From positions 301,001-365,000 of the forward strand of contig NZ_JAKFZN010000002.1 of the NCBI RefSeq assembly GCF_021654165.1: a stretch of 64,000 nucleotides of DNA. The letters are read 5' to 3'. The stretch is from Nereida sp. MMG025. GTDB lineage: Bacteria > Pseudomonadota > Alphaproteobacteria > Rhodobacterales > Rhodobacteraceae. Both the position numbers and the translations under genes were made by a program. This document shows, piece after piece, positions 38,456-49,105 of the stretch (positions within the stretch are counted from its first letter, which is position 1; each line of letters starts with the position of its first letter). The notes under the pieces were generated by a model, which saw only the letters and a list, made by a program, of their open reading frames with translations, was not told the DNA's origin and did no database searches.

Positions 38456-38935
38456 TCAATGCTTGGTCCAACCAGATGAGCCCTTTGGCGTGTTCGGGTC
38501 GGTTGTAACCTCGTGATATTCGGTTTCGATCGTTGAGGCATCCTGCGGATCACGTTGTTGCGGGTGCGCGCCCATTTGAAAACTGGCAACATTCACTCGG
38601 GCGCGCAGGTATTTGTAAACGGCGGTCCGCACGCCTGGGATCAGCAATGAAAAGCCGACCGCGTCCGTGAAGAAGCCAGGTGTCAGCAAAAGTGCGCCAG
38701 AAAACAAAATCATAGCGCCATGCGCCAACGGTTCTGTCGGATCATTGAGTTGGGAAAAGCTGTTGCGCACCTGTGACATGGCCAACGCCCCTTGCTGGCG
38801 CACAAGAAATGTTCCCAAAAATGCGGTGACAACCACAATTGCCAGTGTCGGCCAAAGCCCAATCCAACCACCAACTTGAATGAACAAGGCGATTTCGATC
38901 AACGGCACAGCGACAAAAAGTGCAAACAACCACAT
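38456..38935 (-). CDS. fxsA: FxsA-family membrane protein
   Basis: 159 aa. MWLFALFVAVPLIEIALFIQVG and two or three further hydrophobic segments with FLVRQQG fit FxsA, whose E. coli member relieves exclusion of phage T7 by F. The start at 38935 has AAAGGA upstream, and the 22 upstream in-frame codons look non-coding. Same strand as secB, 55 bases upstream of it. Confidence 0.88.
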   Translation of the reverse strand: MWLFALFVAVPLIEIALFIQVGGWIGLWPTLAIVVVTAFLGTFLVRQQGALAMSQVRNSFSQLNDPTEPLAHGAMILFSGALLLTPGFFTDAVGFSLLIPGVRTAVYKYLRARVNVASFQMGAHPQQRDPQDASTIETEYHEVTTDPNTPKGSSGWTKH

Positions 38936-39051
38936 AACTGATGTCCTTTTCAAAAGCAGATTGGGCCGTTTAGTGGACTTGACCCCTACGCTGACATACA
39001 TAAGTGGAGACTAAGCGAATTTCCATGTTTCAACACGGGACCGAGGACAAT

Positions 39052-39711
39052 ATGAGCCAAGCCTTAATTCAACTTCTGGTCCTTGCGGGGATTGCGGTGT
39101 TTCTTATCCTGCGCTTGAAAAGCGTTCTGGGCACGCGCGAAGGTTTTGAAAAACCGCCAACACCCGTTGCACCGGAACGCACGGCAGATCGCCCTGATTT
39201 CGAGGTGATCGAAGGTGGCCCTGATCGCGACATTACAGATCATGCAACCGAAGGGTCCGATGATGCCGAGGCGCTGGCCAAGATGAAGGGTGTTGACCCA
39301 TCCTTCAGCGTAACGGAATTTTTGGGCGGCGCGCGCGGCGCCTATGAAATGATCCTCATGGCGTTTGAGCGTGGTGAGTTGGACGAGATTAAGGATTTCC
39401 TGTCTGATGAAGTTTACGAAAGTTTCGCAGATGTCGTGAAGATGCGCGAAGATCAGGGCCTTACCGTCAGCGCCACCTTCGTTGGCATCCGTGAAACGGC
39501 ATTCAAATCTGCGCAGTTCGACGATGTGACGACAGAAGGCGAAATCACGGTGCGTTTTGTGGGCGAGCTGACCTCTGCCGTTCGTGATGCAAGCGGTGAA
39601 ATCGTTGAAGGCAGCGAAAAAGAGATCAAGCGCCAGAAAGATACATGGACCTTTGCGCGCGTGATGAATTCGGATGATCCCAACTGGCAACTGGTTGCCA
39701 CGGGCGAATAA
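39052..39711 (+). CDS. Tim44-domain (TimA-like) membrane-anchored protein
   Basis: 219 aa. N-terminal membrane anchor (ALIQLLVLAGIAVFLILRLKSVLG), an acidic linker, then a Tim44-like domain (FLGGARGAYEMILMAFERGELDEIKDFLSDEVYESF). Relatives are studied as bacterial counterparts of mitochondrial Tim44; a role at the inner membrane is inferred. ATG 39052 follows GAGGA. Divergent from the FxsA-like gene. Confidence 0.9.
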   Translation: MSQALIQLLVLAGIAVFLILRLKSVLGTREGFEKPPTPVAPERTADRPDFEVIEGGPDRDITDHATEGSDDAEALAKMKGVDPSFSVTEFLGGARGAYEMILMAFERGELDEIKDFLSDEVYESFADVVKMREDQGLTVSATFVGIRETAFKSAQFDDVTTEGEITVRFVGELTSAVRDASGEIVEGSEKEIKRQKDTWTFARVMNSDDPNWQLVATGE

Positions 39712-39843
39712 GCACGAAAAACGTAATTCGATCCTAAGGTTAAGGCGTGGCGTCACACAGATGCGGCGTGTTTCTTTTTGTGTCGCTTGGATGTCTCGGC
39801 TCCGGACGCTATGTAATGCATCGCAACGGACAGGGCGTTGGAT

Positions 39844-40434
39844 ATGTCAAAGCGACGTAAACAATTATCGGATCAGGAGAAAGAGCTTTGGGCGCGGGTC
39901 GCTCAAACGGCTATTCCTATGCGCAATGCTCCTGTTGAAGCGCCACATATCATTTCGCAAAAACCCAAAGAGCGCGCCACGCAGCATCCTGCGATTTCCA
40001 AATTTCAGGTGGGCAGCCACGCACCGCAACGGCCCAAACCCCATGATTTGAAGCCCGATGTCCGCGCAGATGTGGCCAACGCACCTTTGATGATGGACCG
40101 CAAGTCATTTCAAACAATGAAACGGGGCAAACTAAGCCCTGAGGGACGCATTGATTTGCATGGTATGACATTGGCACAGGCGCACCCTGCCCTGACATCT
40201 TTTGTTATGAATGCCTTTGCAGATGGTAAACGGCTGGTCCTTATCATTACCGGCAAAGGAAAGATGCGCGATGAAGGCGGGCCGATGCCCGCGCGTTTTG
40301 GTGTTTTGCGTCATCAGGTGCCTGAGTGGTTGCGCATGGCACCGCTTGCGCAATGCGTTTTGCAGGTCACGGAAGCGCACCTGAAGCACGGTGGCTCAGG
40401 TGCATATTACGTTTATCTCAAGCGTCGGCGTTAA
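39844..40434 (+). CDS. Smr-domain (MutS2-like) endonuclease domain protein
   Basis: 196 aa. A basic N-terminal half is followed by the Smr domain with [13 protein letters not shown] (LDLHG motif) and [12 protein letters not shown]. Smr domains nick DNA or cleave RNA; the target here is unknown. ATG 39844 has AGGG 8 bases upstream. Overlaps convergent hslU by 4 bases. In many relatives I recall a lytic transglycosylase gene (mltA) just before it; here only about 130 non-coding bases are present. Confidence 0.88.
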   Translation: MSKRRKQLSDQEKELWARVAQTAIPMRNAPVEAPHIISQKPKERATQHPAISKFQVGSHAPQRPKPHDLKPDVRADVANAPLMMDRKSFQTMKRGKLSPEGRIDLHGMTLAQAHPALTSFVMNAFADGKRLVLIITGKGKMRDEGGPMPARFGVLRHQVPEWLRMAPLAQCVLQVTEAHLKHGGSGAYYVYLKRRR

Positions 40435-41735
40435 AGCACATACCGGCTTACATCGGTCGAGCGTGACAGCTCTCCCAGATGTGTTTCGACGAATGCCGCA
40501 TCAACCGTGATGCTCTCGCCCGACCGATCAGGGGCTGTGAACGATAACTCCTCAAACACGCGTTCCAAAACTGTATAAAGGCGCCGCGCGCCGATGTTTT
40601 CGACGCTTTCATTCACCTCCGCGGCAATGTGGGCCAGCGCCTTGATCCCTTCTTCGGTGAAGGTGACTGTCACCTCTTCGGTCTGCATCAGCGCCGTATA
40701 CTGACGCGTCAGCGCGTTGTCTGTTTCGGTCAGAATGCGTACAAAATCGTCCTCGGTCAGCGCGCGAAGTTCAACGCGAATGGGCAAACGCCCCTGAAGT
40801 TCGGGCAGCAGGTCAGACGGTTTTGCGATATGAAATGCACCAGAGGCAATGAACAGGATGTGATCCGTTTTGACGGGACCATATTTGGTGCTGACAGTGG
40901 TGCCTTCGATCAGCGGCAGAAGATCACGCTGAACACCTTCGCGGCTCACATCACCACCCCGTGCATCTGTGCGGGCGCACACCTTGTCGATTTCATCCAA
41001 AAAGACGATGCCACTGCTGGAAACAGACTCTAATGCGGCCTTATTCACCGTTTCATCGTCCAAAAGCTTGTCGGCTTCTTCGCCGATCAGAACATCATAG
41101 CTTTCCGCGACAGTCATCTTGCGGCGCACCGTCCGACCACCAAAGGCTTTGCCGAATATATCCCCAAGGTTCATCATGTTTCCCATGCCAGGCTGCCCGG
41201 GAATGTCCATCATCGGCATTTGCGGCGCGGCATCAGCCACCTCAAGCTCGATGATCGTGTCGTCCAAATCACCTGCGATCAGCTTTTTGCGAAACATCTC
41301 GCGCGTGCCGTCCCGCGCGTCCGAACCTGCAATCGCTTCGATTACACGGTCCTCGGCGGCACTCATCGCTTTGGCTTTGACGTCCTCGCGCATGGTTTCG
41401 CGTGTCAGGGCGATGGCAGCATCAACCAGATCACGGATGATCTGTTCTACATCGCGGCCCACATAGCCTACTTCGGTAAACTTGGTTGCCTCGACCTTAA
41501 TGAAAGGCGCATTCGCAAGTCGCGCCAAGCGGCGGCTGATTTCCGTTTTGCCGACGCCAGTAGGTCCAATCATAAGAATGTTTTTTGGATATACCTCGTC
41601 GCGCAGATCATCGGCTAGCTGCTTGCGGCGCCAGCGATTGCGCAGCGCAACGGCAACAGCGCGTTTTGCATCGTTTTGACCAATGATGAAGCGATCAAGC
41701 TCGGATACGATTTCACGTGGGGTCAGGTCTGTCAT
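40431..41735 (-). CDS. hslU: HslU, ATPase subunit of the HslVU protease
   Basis: AAA+ unfoldase (ClpY), 434 aa. Walker [16 protein letters not shown], the pore-type segment [17 protein letters not shown], and Walker [12 protein letters not shown]-terminal [15 protein letters not shown] inserts into Hsl[11 protein letters not shown] at 41735 forms an ATGA overlap with hslV. Confidence 0.97.
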   Translation of the reverse strand: MTDLTPREIVSELDRFIIGQNDAKRAVAVALRNRWRRKQLADDLRDEVYPKNILMIGPTGVGKTEISRRLARLANAPFIKVEATKFTEVGYVGRDVEQIIRDLVDAAIALTRETMREDVKAKAMSAAEDRVIEAIAGSDARDGTREMFRKKLIAGDLDDTIIELEVADAAPQMPMMDIPGQPGMGNMMNLGDIFGKAFGGRTVRRKMTVAESYDVLIGEEADKLLDDETVNKAALESVSSSGIVFLDEIDKVCARTDARGGDVSREGVQRDLLPLIEGTTVSTKYGPVKTDHILFIASGAFHIAKPSDLLPELQGRLPIRVELRALTEDDFVRILTETDNALTRQYTALMQTEEVTVTFTEEGIKALAHIAAEVNESVENIGARRLYTVLERVFEELSFTAPDRSGESITVDAAFVETHLGELSRSTDVSRYVL

Positions 41736-42286
41736 GCTGAAATAGTCTCGATTGTGAGGTTGCCGTTTGTGTAAACGCAAATGTCTGCCGCAATGCCCAT
41801 CGCCTTGCGCGCGATCTCTTCGGCGCTGGCATCGGTGTCCACAAGGGCGCGTGCAGCGGCCAAGGCGAAATTGCCGCCCGATCCGATGGCCGCGACATCA
41901 TATTCGGGTTCAAGGACATCGCCTGCGCCCGTGATCACGAACAGGTCTTTGCCGTCAGATACGATCAACATTGCTTCCAGTTTTTGCAGATATTTATCGG
42001 TGCGCCAGTCCTTTGCCAGCTCAACAGATGCGCGTGCCAGCTGGCCTGGTGTGGCTTCCAGCTTTGCTTCCAGACGTTCAAGCAGGGTAAAGGCATCGGC
42101 GGTGGATCCCGCAAAGCCCGCGACAACATCGTAACCACCGGGGTTAAGGCGGCGCACTTTGCGCGCTGTGCCCTTCATGACGGTTTGGCCAACGCTGACC
42201 TGCCCGTCCCCTGCAATGACGACCTGCCCGTTTTTACGCACGCCAATAATTGTGGTGCCGTGCCAACCTGGAAATTCATCCGACAT
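41732..42286 (-). CDS. hslV: HslV, proteolytic subunit of the HslVU protease
   Basis: Threonine peptidase, 184 aa. A 10-residue propeptide ([10 protein letters not shown]) precedes [10 protein letters not shown], so Thr11 should be the N-terminal nucleophile after processing. GDGQVSVG and the Lys/Arg-rich [10 protein letters not shown] are conserved. Upstream of hslU in the same operon; a trxA terminator lies just upstream. Confidence 0.97.
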   Translation of the reverse strand: MSDEFPGWHGTTIIGVRKNGQVVIAGDGQVSVGQTVMKGTARKVRRLNPGGYDVVAGFAGSTADAFTLLERLEAKLEATPGQLARASVELAKDWRTDKYLQKLEAMLIVSDGKDLFVITGAGDVLEPEYDVAAIGSGGNFALAAARALVDTDASAEEIARKAMGIAADICVYTNGNLTIETISA

Positions 42287-42347
42287 TATAAACCCTCTTT
42301 TGCTGCGATATATATGGCGTTGCGCTTTGCATGGCACAACCCCAACG

Positions 42348-42376
42348 AAAAAGCCCCCGCGATGTGCAGGGGCTTT
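42348..42376 (-). terminator. Intrinsic terminator after trxA
   Basis: On the minus strand an 8-bp stem AAAGCCCC / GGGGCTTT (42369-42376 with 42350-42357) with an 11-base loop runs into TTTTT. It ends the trxA transcript before hslV. Confidence 0.85.
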
Positions 42377-42403
42377 GGGGTATTGCTCGCAAGGCGCAAT
42401 GTT

Positions 42404-42724
42404 TTAGATCGCGTCTTCAATCCAGCTTTGCAGCGCGGCTTTTGGTGCCGCACCATTGCGGTTAGACACAACTTCGCCGTCCTTAAAGACAAACAGCGCT
42501 GGAATACCGCGCACGCCCATCGACGCTGCAGAATTCGGATTGGAGTCGACGTCAACTTTGACGATCTTCACCTTGCCATCCATCTCGGCCGAAAGCTCTT
42601 CCAAAGCCGGGCCGATTTGCTTGCACGGGCCGCACCATTCGGCCCAAAAATCTACAACAACAGGTACGTCCGAGTTGCGGACCTCTGCATCAAATGTTTC
42701 GTCTGTTACAGCGACAGTCGCCAT
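42404..42724 (-). CDS. trxA: Thioredoxin
   Basis: 106 aa cytoplasmic disulfide reductase. Active site C31-G-P-C34 in [12 protein letters not shown], and the cis-Pro loop [11 protein letters not shown]. 58 bases downstream of addA and followed by an intrinsic terminator. Confidence 0.96.
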   Translation of the reverse strand: MATVAVTDETFDAEVRNSDVPVVVDFWAEWCGPCKQIGPALEELSAEMDGKVKIVKVDVDSNPNSAASMGVRGIPALFVFKDGEVVSNRNGAAPKAALQSWIEDAI

Positions 42725-42782
42725 TGGAAGTCTCCTAGGAAAAGTGCGGTTGAGGCGAACCTAAGTACGGCAAGCCACATCG

Positions 42783-45700
42783 TCAAGATAAGGTGGCTGA
42801 CTGCAGCGCCTCCCGCATCATATTGTCAGGGATTTCCATCAGCGTTGCCGATTTGGTCCAAAGCAGCGCCGCTTTAACAGGCTTATCGGGATAGATTTGG
42901 CGCAACGCACTTTCATAGGCCCCCATTTGCCGCAAAAGACCAAGTGGAACATCGCTTACATTTTCGGGGACGACCTCGTTTGATTTGAAGTCAACAACCA
43001 ACACGTGATCGGGACGGTCAATCAGCCGATCAATCGCGCCATGAATACGGATGTTATCCAACTCGGGCAGATATGCGGTCACATCTACCTCAGCCAGCGC
43101 CGTATCTGTGAACAGGAACGCCAGGTCAGGATGCTCCAGCACCTTATACGCGTGATCTTTAAGGATCGTCGCCTCCGCGCCTTCTGCAAAATCTTCTCCG
43201 CTGGTCATCAAAAACGTGGCGTGACTGTCCCAATGTTCGCGCGGCACAGAAGGCAGGTGTTCCAGCAAAAGATGGATCAACCGACCACGGCGTAGGGCGT
43301 TATCTTCGTCAACAGGGTCACCTGCCCTTGCGATGGCTTTCGCCCCACCCAGTTTTGATGGCGCAACGGTTTTCAACCGCTCCGCCGCGGCAGCGGGGCG
43401 CAGCCATAAATCAGCGGGCGCGGTCAGGGCGGTCACGGTTTGTTTGGGAATGGTCTTGGCCTTGGCGCCCCAATCGCCGAATTCATACCGCGTGACCGGT
43501 TCAGCGCCGATCATGGTGGAAGCGCCACCCAAAGTGACCGCCGCTTGTTTGACGCGGTCATACCATGTGCCTGCTTCATCGCCTTGTTTGGTCGACACGG
43601 CATCGATCATCAGCCATTTTTCAGCACGTGTAAGCGCCACATACAAAAGGCGTTCGCTTTCCTCGGCGTCTTTGGCATCCAGAAGCGCTTTTGCATCCAG
43701 CAGAATTTCTGGCGAGCCAGATTTGCTTGGGGGCCAAACGGCGCTGTCTTGGATGTTCATCGCCACAGGCATCGTGTTGCGCCCTGTGTGTTTGCCAGTT
43801 TCAGGCAAAATCACAATCGGTGCTTCCAGACCCTTGGCGCCATGTACCGTCATCACCCGAATTTCATTTTTCGGGCCATCATTCTGGCGCTTGATCTCAA
43901 CCTCTTCCACCTGAAGCCATGTCAGAAATCCTGTCAAATGGGGAATATCGGTGCGCTCATAGCTTTGTGCCTGATCCAAAAGCGCATCAATGCCCTCTTC
44001 GGCCTGTTTCCCAAGCCGCGCGATCAGTTTTGTGCGCCCCCCATGACGCGTCAGCACACGTTCGATCAAATCATAGGGCCGCAGGAAATCAGCTTTGTCG
44101 CGCAAATCACGTAAAACAGAGACTGTTTCGGCGTAAAGCGCCTCGTTGTCTTGCAGCGCACGCCACAGGTAGACGCGATCTCCACGGTGATGGGCCAGGG
44201 TAAACAACATCTGTTCGGTCCACCCGAACAGCGGGGATTTCAGAACAGTAGCAAGGGAAAGATCATCTTCTGGTGTGACAAGAAAAGACAAAAGCGCGGT
44301 AAGGTCGGCCACGGCCGTTTCCCCACCGATTTTCAGCCGATCGGCGCCTGCAATTTTCAAACCCTGCTCTTTGCAGGCGCGGTTGATTTCGGCAAACAAC
44401 TCCTTGCGGCGTCTCACAAGGATCAGAAAATCGCCTTCATGAACGGGCCGCATATATTGCGCGCCATCTTTTTCATCGGGGATCGTCGCGCCCGTCTCGA
44501 TCAGGTATTTGATGCGCGCGGCAATGCGTTCGGCCAGCTTCACCTTTGCATCCGCGGGCGAAGTGCGATCAATCGGCGTATGCCAAGGGGGTTTTTCGGC
44601 GTCTTCGGGCTTCATTTCCAGTTCAAAGACATCAACCCGCCCCGGCAGCCTGTCTTTGAATGCCTTGTGCTGGACTGCGCCATCCATCGCGGCCTCTGCG
44701 CCAGTGGCAAACACCTCATCCACAACATTCAAAATCGCAGGTGATGACCGGAAAGAGTGTTTGAGTTGAATATCCGTAAAGGGTTTATCGATCGACGTCA
44801 GACGCCCCTCAAAAACAGATCGCATCCGCCCAAACCCAGAAGGGTCCGCCCCTTGGAACGAATAGATGGATTGCTTGGGATCGCCCACCACAAAAATGGT
44901 GCGCTCGACATCATCGCGCGCACCTTCCCCGCTGGTCATCTCTTGCGTCAGGCTTTCGATCACATCCCATTGCTCTGGGCTGGTGTCTTGCGCTTCATCC
45001 ACCAGAATATGGTCAATACCGCCATCAAGCCTGAACAACACCCATTGCGCCATGCTTGGATCACGCAAAAGCGTTCGTGTTTTTTCGATCTGATCGTCAA
45101 AATCCAACCAGCCATTTCGATCCTTGGCCTTGGCGTATTCGGGCAGGAAAACGGTGGCAAAGGCATTGAGCGCCTGACTGCGTTTCTTGGTCAGTAAGGC
45201 CAACCTTCGGTTACGCGCGGCTTCTACACGCAGCATCAGGTTTTCGGTTTCTGTCCATAAATCGGGCGGCATCGCCTTTCGACAGTTTTTTGTCGGGAAC
45301 CGATCAATTTTCGCGCCATATGGATTGCTGGCGCTGCCACCATACAAAAAGACGGACTCAAGCTGATCGATGGCTTGCAAATCAAACGTGCTAATGGCCC
45401 CAAGTATGGCGGCGGCTTTGTTGTCCGTAGGTGATCCGGTTTTCAAATGCGCCGCCAGACGGCGCAGGATATCTGCTTCCTGACCCAGAAAAACCTCAGC
45501 CAACAGGGCGGTTTCATCATAATTCTGGGGTAGCCCAAGAATACGATCAAAATCGATATTGGGCTGAAACAGAGCCTTTTTACCGATAATGGCCTTTGCC
45601 ACTTGCTCGAAATCCTGATCCGAAAGATAGCTTGCGATACCATCAACCAGCCCACGATGCGGGCCAGATGCCATGTTTTCCAGGATGTCTTCTTGCAGCA

Positions 45701-46163
45701 GTTTGGCAGCGCGATCTTCAATTTCAGTGAACTGTGGCGCAACGCCTGCCTCAAGCGGGAAGCGCCGCAATATAGAGGCGCAGAAAGAGTGGATCGTCTG
45801 AATTTTCAAACCACCGGGGGCTTCAATCGCGCGGGCGAACAAACGACGCGCTTGTGCAAGATCAATGCCCGCCGCGTCAGCCCCAAGGCCCAGATCACGC
45901 AGCTCTGACTGTAGGTCTGCATCGGGCTTCATGGCCCAAGCGCCCAAGCGTTTGAACAAACGGTTTTGCATCTCGGAGGCAGCGGCTTTGGTATATGTCA
46001 GGCACAAGATGCGTTCAGGCGCCACACCCTTAAGCAGCAGTCGCGCCACACGGTCGGTCAAAACACGTGTCTTGCCCGATCCCGCATTGGCGGCGACCCA
46101 GGTTGAAACGGCAGGGCGTGCGGCCTGAATTTGCAACGCAGTCGCTTCATTTGGTGCGGTCAT
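42783..46163 (-). CDS. addA: Double-strand break repair helicase-nuclease AddA
   Basis: 1126 aa UvrD-like helicase with C-terminal nuclease. Walker A AANAGSGKTRVLTDRV near residue 24, Walker B ILVDEAQDTSPEQW, motif III-like VGDPKQSIYSFQGAD, VMTVHGAKGLEAP, and nuclease motif VLVVDFKSNE. The start at 46163 makes ATGA with the addB stop. With AddB it processes broken ends for RecA. Confidence 0.95.
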   Translation of the reverse strand: MTAPNEATALQIQAARPAVSTWVAANAGSGKTRVLTDRVARLLLKGVAPERILCLTYTKAAASEMQNRLFKRLGAWAMKPDADLQSELRDLGLGADAAGIDLAQARRLFARAIEAPGGLKIQTIHSFCASILRRFPLEAGVAPQFTEIEDRAAKLLQEDILENMASGPHRGLVDGIASYLSDQDFEQVAKAIIGKKALFQPNIDFDRILGLPQNYDETALLAEVFLGQEADILRRLAAHLKTGSPTDNKAAAILGAISTFDLQAIDQLESVFLYGGSASNPYGAKIDRFPTKNCRKAMPPDLWTETENLMLRVEAARNRRLALLTKKRSQALNAFATVFLPEYAKAKDRNGWLDFDDQIEKTRTLLRDPSMAQWVLFRLDGGIDHILVDEAQDTSPEQWDVIESLTQEMTSGEGARDDVERTIFVVGDPKQSIYSFQGADPSGFGRMRSVFEGRLTSIDKPFTDIQLKHSFRSSPAILNVVDEVFATGAEAAMDGAVQHKAFKDRLPGRVDVFELEMKPEDAEKPPWHTPIDRTSPADAKVKLAERIAARIKYLIETGATIPDEKDGAQYMRPVHEGDFLILVRRRKELFAEINRACKEQGLKIAGADRLKIGGETAVADLTALLSFLVTPEDDLSLATVLKSPLFGWTEQMLFTLAHHRGDRVYLWRALQDNEALYAETVSVLRDLRDKADFLRPYDLIERVLTRHGGRTKLIARLGKQAEEGIDALLDQAQSYERTDIPHLTGFLTWLQVEEVEIKRQNDGPKNEIRVMTVHGAKGLEAPIVILPETGKHTGRNTMPVAMNIQDSAVWPPSKSGSPEILLDAKALLDAKDAEESERLLYVALTRAEKWLMIDAVSTKQGDEAGTWYDRVKQAAVTLGGASTMIGAEPVTRYEFGDWGAKAKTIPKQTVTALTAPADLWLRPAAAAERLKTVAPSKLGGAKAIARAGDPVDEDNALRRGRLIHLLLEHLPSVPREHWDSHATFLMTSGEDFAEGAEATILKDHAYKVLEHPDLAFLFTDTALAEVDVTAYLPELDNIRIHGAIDRLIDRPDHVLVVDFKSNEVVPENVSDVPLGLLRQMGAYESALRQIYPDKPVKAALLWTKSATLMEIPDNMMREALQSATLS

Positions 46164-49105
46164 GTCAAATCCTCTGGCACAGCAGTGTCTGTTTCTGCCC
46201 ATTCACCAAAACGCGACAGCCCGTCATAGGGGCTGTCATAGCCGTCCTTTTCCATCATGCGCCGTGCGGTGTAGCCTTGTGCGGGCAGATCATAAGCCGC
46301 AATCAGGTCTGTGACATCTTCTTCGATTGATTGACCCCATTCGGACTCGAGCGGGGCTGCAACAACAGGGGAACCTGTCCCAAGGCCAAGGAAAAACGCG
46401 CCTTGCACCTTCAACTTCGCCAGGTCCTTGAATGCGCCGTTTTCAAGCATCAAAACCTGAAGCAAAAGCTGGCGATCAAACACCTCTTGCTGGGCGACGG
46501 TGGGCGGCTTTCCCGTTTTGTAATCATAAAGAACGGCTTGGCCATCGTCGCTCAGATCAATGCGGTCCGCTTTGGCAGTGATCGTGAAGTCAACCTTCGG
46601 CAAATACATCTCGCCTTTCAGCTCGATACGCGCGGGGTGGGGAGAGGCCAGCTTGCGCCGTTCGGCTTCTGCGGTCAGGAAATCGTCAACCACCCGTTCA
46701 AACTTGGCAAACCAAAGCCGCTGGATGGCAGGCCAAGGCGCATCGCTGACGATTTCCTCTTCCGCCAGCCGCATCAGAAATGCGCGTTGATCCTCTGCCG
46801 CGTCGGGCGTTTCCTTGATGAACCGTTCCATCACCGTGTGCATGATTGTCCCGCGCATCGGCGCGTCAGGCGATTGCCTTAGCGGATCAAGCGGCTTTAG
46901 CTTCAGAATTTCGCTGGCATAAATATCGTAGGGGCTGCGCACCAGCGTTTTGAAACGCGTGACCGATAGTTTCCTCGGCCGGCTTGCCACAGGGGGGCGC
47001 GGCGAAGGGCGATGCGCAAGCCTTGTCACCTCACGCGGCGCCTCAAAATCGGCGGCATAGTCAAGCCAGACCTGACCGCGTGCGCGCATCTCATCAAGGG
47101 CTTGTAGGCCGTGGTTATCCTCAAGCCCGCCAATCAGGTTTGTCAGCCTGTTGATCCACCGTGATGGCACGGTTTCCGCATCGCTTGACCGCAAGGAACG
47201 GGTCATCACAACCTGTTTTGCGCCCATCGCGATTTGATAGTCATGTGCAGAAAGACCGATCTTGCGGTCTGGTGACAAAAGCCCGACATCCGCACGCATT
47301 TTCCGATTTAGCCAAGGATCAGGGGCAGGGGATGCAGGCCAACTTCCCTCGTTCAAACCAGACAGAACAACAACATCTGTGCCACCAATGCGTGCCTCCA
47401 GCGTGCCCCAGATCATCACATCAGAACGGGGCAAGGCCTCCTCACGCACCTCTTCATTGATGAAAACCTGCCGTAAAAACCCGCGATAGTCGAAGCCGGT
47501 AAAGTCACCGCCGTAGCCTGCATCTGCCTCAATCAACGCCATGACCTGGCGCGCTTTGCGCCCGTCATTTCCGCGCCATAGCGTTGCGGCGGCATCTTCT
47601 TGCGATCCACCCACCAGACGAAGTGCAATATCTTGGTGCGTTTTGACCATATCAGGCAAGGTTAGAGACTGTATCGCCATAAGCGCGTCAAGTGTGTCGG
47701 CAAGGTAGGCGGCCCATGTATCAATGCCGTTGTCCTTTGATTTTGCAGCCCAATCGATCAGATCCTGACCCACAGGAAACGGCATCCCCCTGCGGCGCAC
47801 ATCAAGTTCAAGATCACGGGTCCACCTAAGATGATTTCCGCGATCGCCGGCTTGCATCGTCAAAGGGTTCTTGAGCAAAGCCAACAACGCCTCGGAGGTT
47901 AATTTCTCTCCGATCAAATCGGCGACCTGCATCAAAAACCGTCCAGACGCAGTAAGCGGTAAGGCCACGCCAGCACTGTCGTCTGGCAAAATACGCCAGC
48001 GGTCCAGCGCGGCAGTCACTTGCCTGGCGATGCTGCGGTCCGGTGCAATCAAAGCGATGGATTTGCCGTCTTGGATGGTGCTGCGGATCAACGCGGCAAT
48101 GGCTGTTGCCTCGCCGCGCATAGACGGGGCTTCGATAAGAGAAATATCGTTTGTAGCAGCGCGAAGATCACCAAGGTTTGGTCCCTCGACCATCCACTGA
48201 TCCGTTGTCGGGGCAGGGCGAAGCGATAGGGACACCAGCTTGTGTCGCAATGGTGCATATGGCGTGGTGTCAGACCATGCCTTGAGCGTTCGAGGCGCAA
48301 GGCCCAACCGATCACAATAGGCCTTCAACCGATACTGCGGATGATCTTCGACCGCGCGGGTATCAGTCTCTAATCCATCCCAAACATGGTCTGGCATCCT
48401 ATCATCGAAGCCGGGCAATATAACAGCGCCTTGCGGAAGGGTGGCGATGGCTTCCATCAATTTCGATGTTGTTCCACGCGATCCTGTAGACCCCGCCAGA
48501 ATAATGGGATCTTCGGGGGGCGCCTCTTGCCAATCGGCAATCAAAGCATCCGCAATCATGTTTTGACGTGCGTCCGCATCGGGTTGTGTTTCAGCGGCCA
48601 GATAAGCCTCGACAATCGCCAGGAACGCCTTTGATCTGGCCCAATGCGCTGAATGTTCGGACACATCAATTGACTGGATCGATGCGGGATCAACGCCTTC
48701 GCTATGCGCCTCATCCATCAGTTTTGCCAAACTGTCGGCCAAATCAAAAACCGATGATCGTGGCGCAAGGTCGGGCGAAACGTCCAAAAGTTTTTCGATC
48801 AGTTGGGCCAGCTCCAAGCGTCGCTTGATTTTGGAAGTGGGCGGCGGCACGCGTTTCGCGTTTGGCGTAATGGCCACATCGGTCAGCAATCTGACGCGCG
48901 GCAACAGGCGGGCCGGCCCGGAATCAAAAAGCGCCATCACACGTTTTTGCATGCGCGCCGTGTTCACGATGACCGTTACCCGCGCCCAATCGGCCGGCGC
49001 CGCGTTGGCCAATCGGGCCTCAAGCCCTGCAACGATGCTTTGCGCAAAATCAATGCCGATCGGCATTTGAAAAACGCGGGGGTCTTTTTGCGGGGCGAAC
49101 ATCAT
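46160..49105 (-). CDS. addB: Double-strand break repair protein AddB, alphaproteobacterial type
   Basis: 981 aa. An inactive-helicase-like core is followed by a C-terminal PD-(D/E)XK nuclease with AVLYDYKTGKPP. I find only one clear cysteine in the reading frame, so the four-Cys iron-sulfur cluster of Bacillus AddB is absent, as in the alphaproteobacterial subfamily. ATG 49105 makes ATGA with murU; ATG 49102 is the alternative. Confidence 0.93.
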   Translation of the reverse strand: MMFAPQKDPRVFQMPIGIDFAQSIVAGLEARLANAAPADWARVTVIVNTARMQKRVMALFDSGPARLLPRVRLLTDVAITPNAKRVPPPTSKIKRRLELAQLIEKLLDVSPDLAPRSSVFDLADSLAKLMDEAHSEGVDPASIQSIDVSEHSAHWARSKAFLAIVEAYLAAETQPDADARQNMIADALIADWQEAPPEDPIILAGSTGSRGTTSKLMEAIATLPQGAVILPGFDDRMPDHVWDGLETDTRAVEDHPQYRLKAYCDRLGLAPRTLKAWSDTTPYAPLRHKLVSLSLRPAPTTDQWMVEGPNLGDLRAATNDISLIEAPSMRGEATAIAALIRSTIQDGKSIALIAPDRSIARQVTAALDRWRILPDDSAGVALPLTASGRFLMQVADLIGEKLTSEALLALLKNPLTMQAGDRGNHLRWTRDLELDVRRRGMPFPVGQDLIDWAAKSKDNGIDTWAAYLADTLDALMAIQSLTLPDMVKTHQDIALRLVGGSQEDAAATLWRGNDGRKARQVMALIEADAGYGGDFTGFDYRGFLRQVFINEEVREEALPRSDVMIWGTLEARIGGTDVVVLSGLNEGSWPASPAPDPWLNRKMRADVGLLSPDRKIGLSAHDYQIAMGAKQVVMTRSLRSSDAETVPSRWINRLTNLIGGLEDNHGLQALDEMRARGQVWLDYAADFEAPREVTRLAHRPSPRPPVASRPRKLSVTRFKTLVRSPYDIYASEILKLKPLDPLRQSPDAPMRGTIMHTVMERFIKETPDAAEDQRAFLMRLAEEEIVSDAPWPAIQRLWFAKFERVVDDFLTAEAERRKLASPHPARIELKGEMYLPKVDFTITAKADRIDLSDDGQAVLYDYKTGKPPTVAQQEVFDRQLLLQVLMLENGAFKDLAKLKVQGAFFLGLGTGSPVVAAPLESEWGQSIEEDVTDLIAAYDLPAQGYTARRMMEKDGYDSPYDGLSRFGEWAETDTAVPEDLT

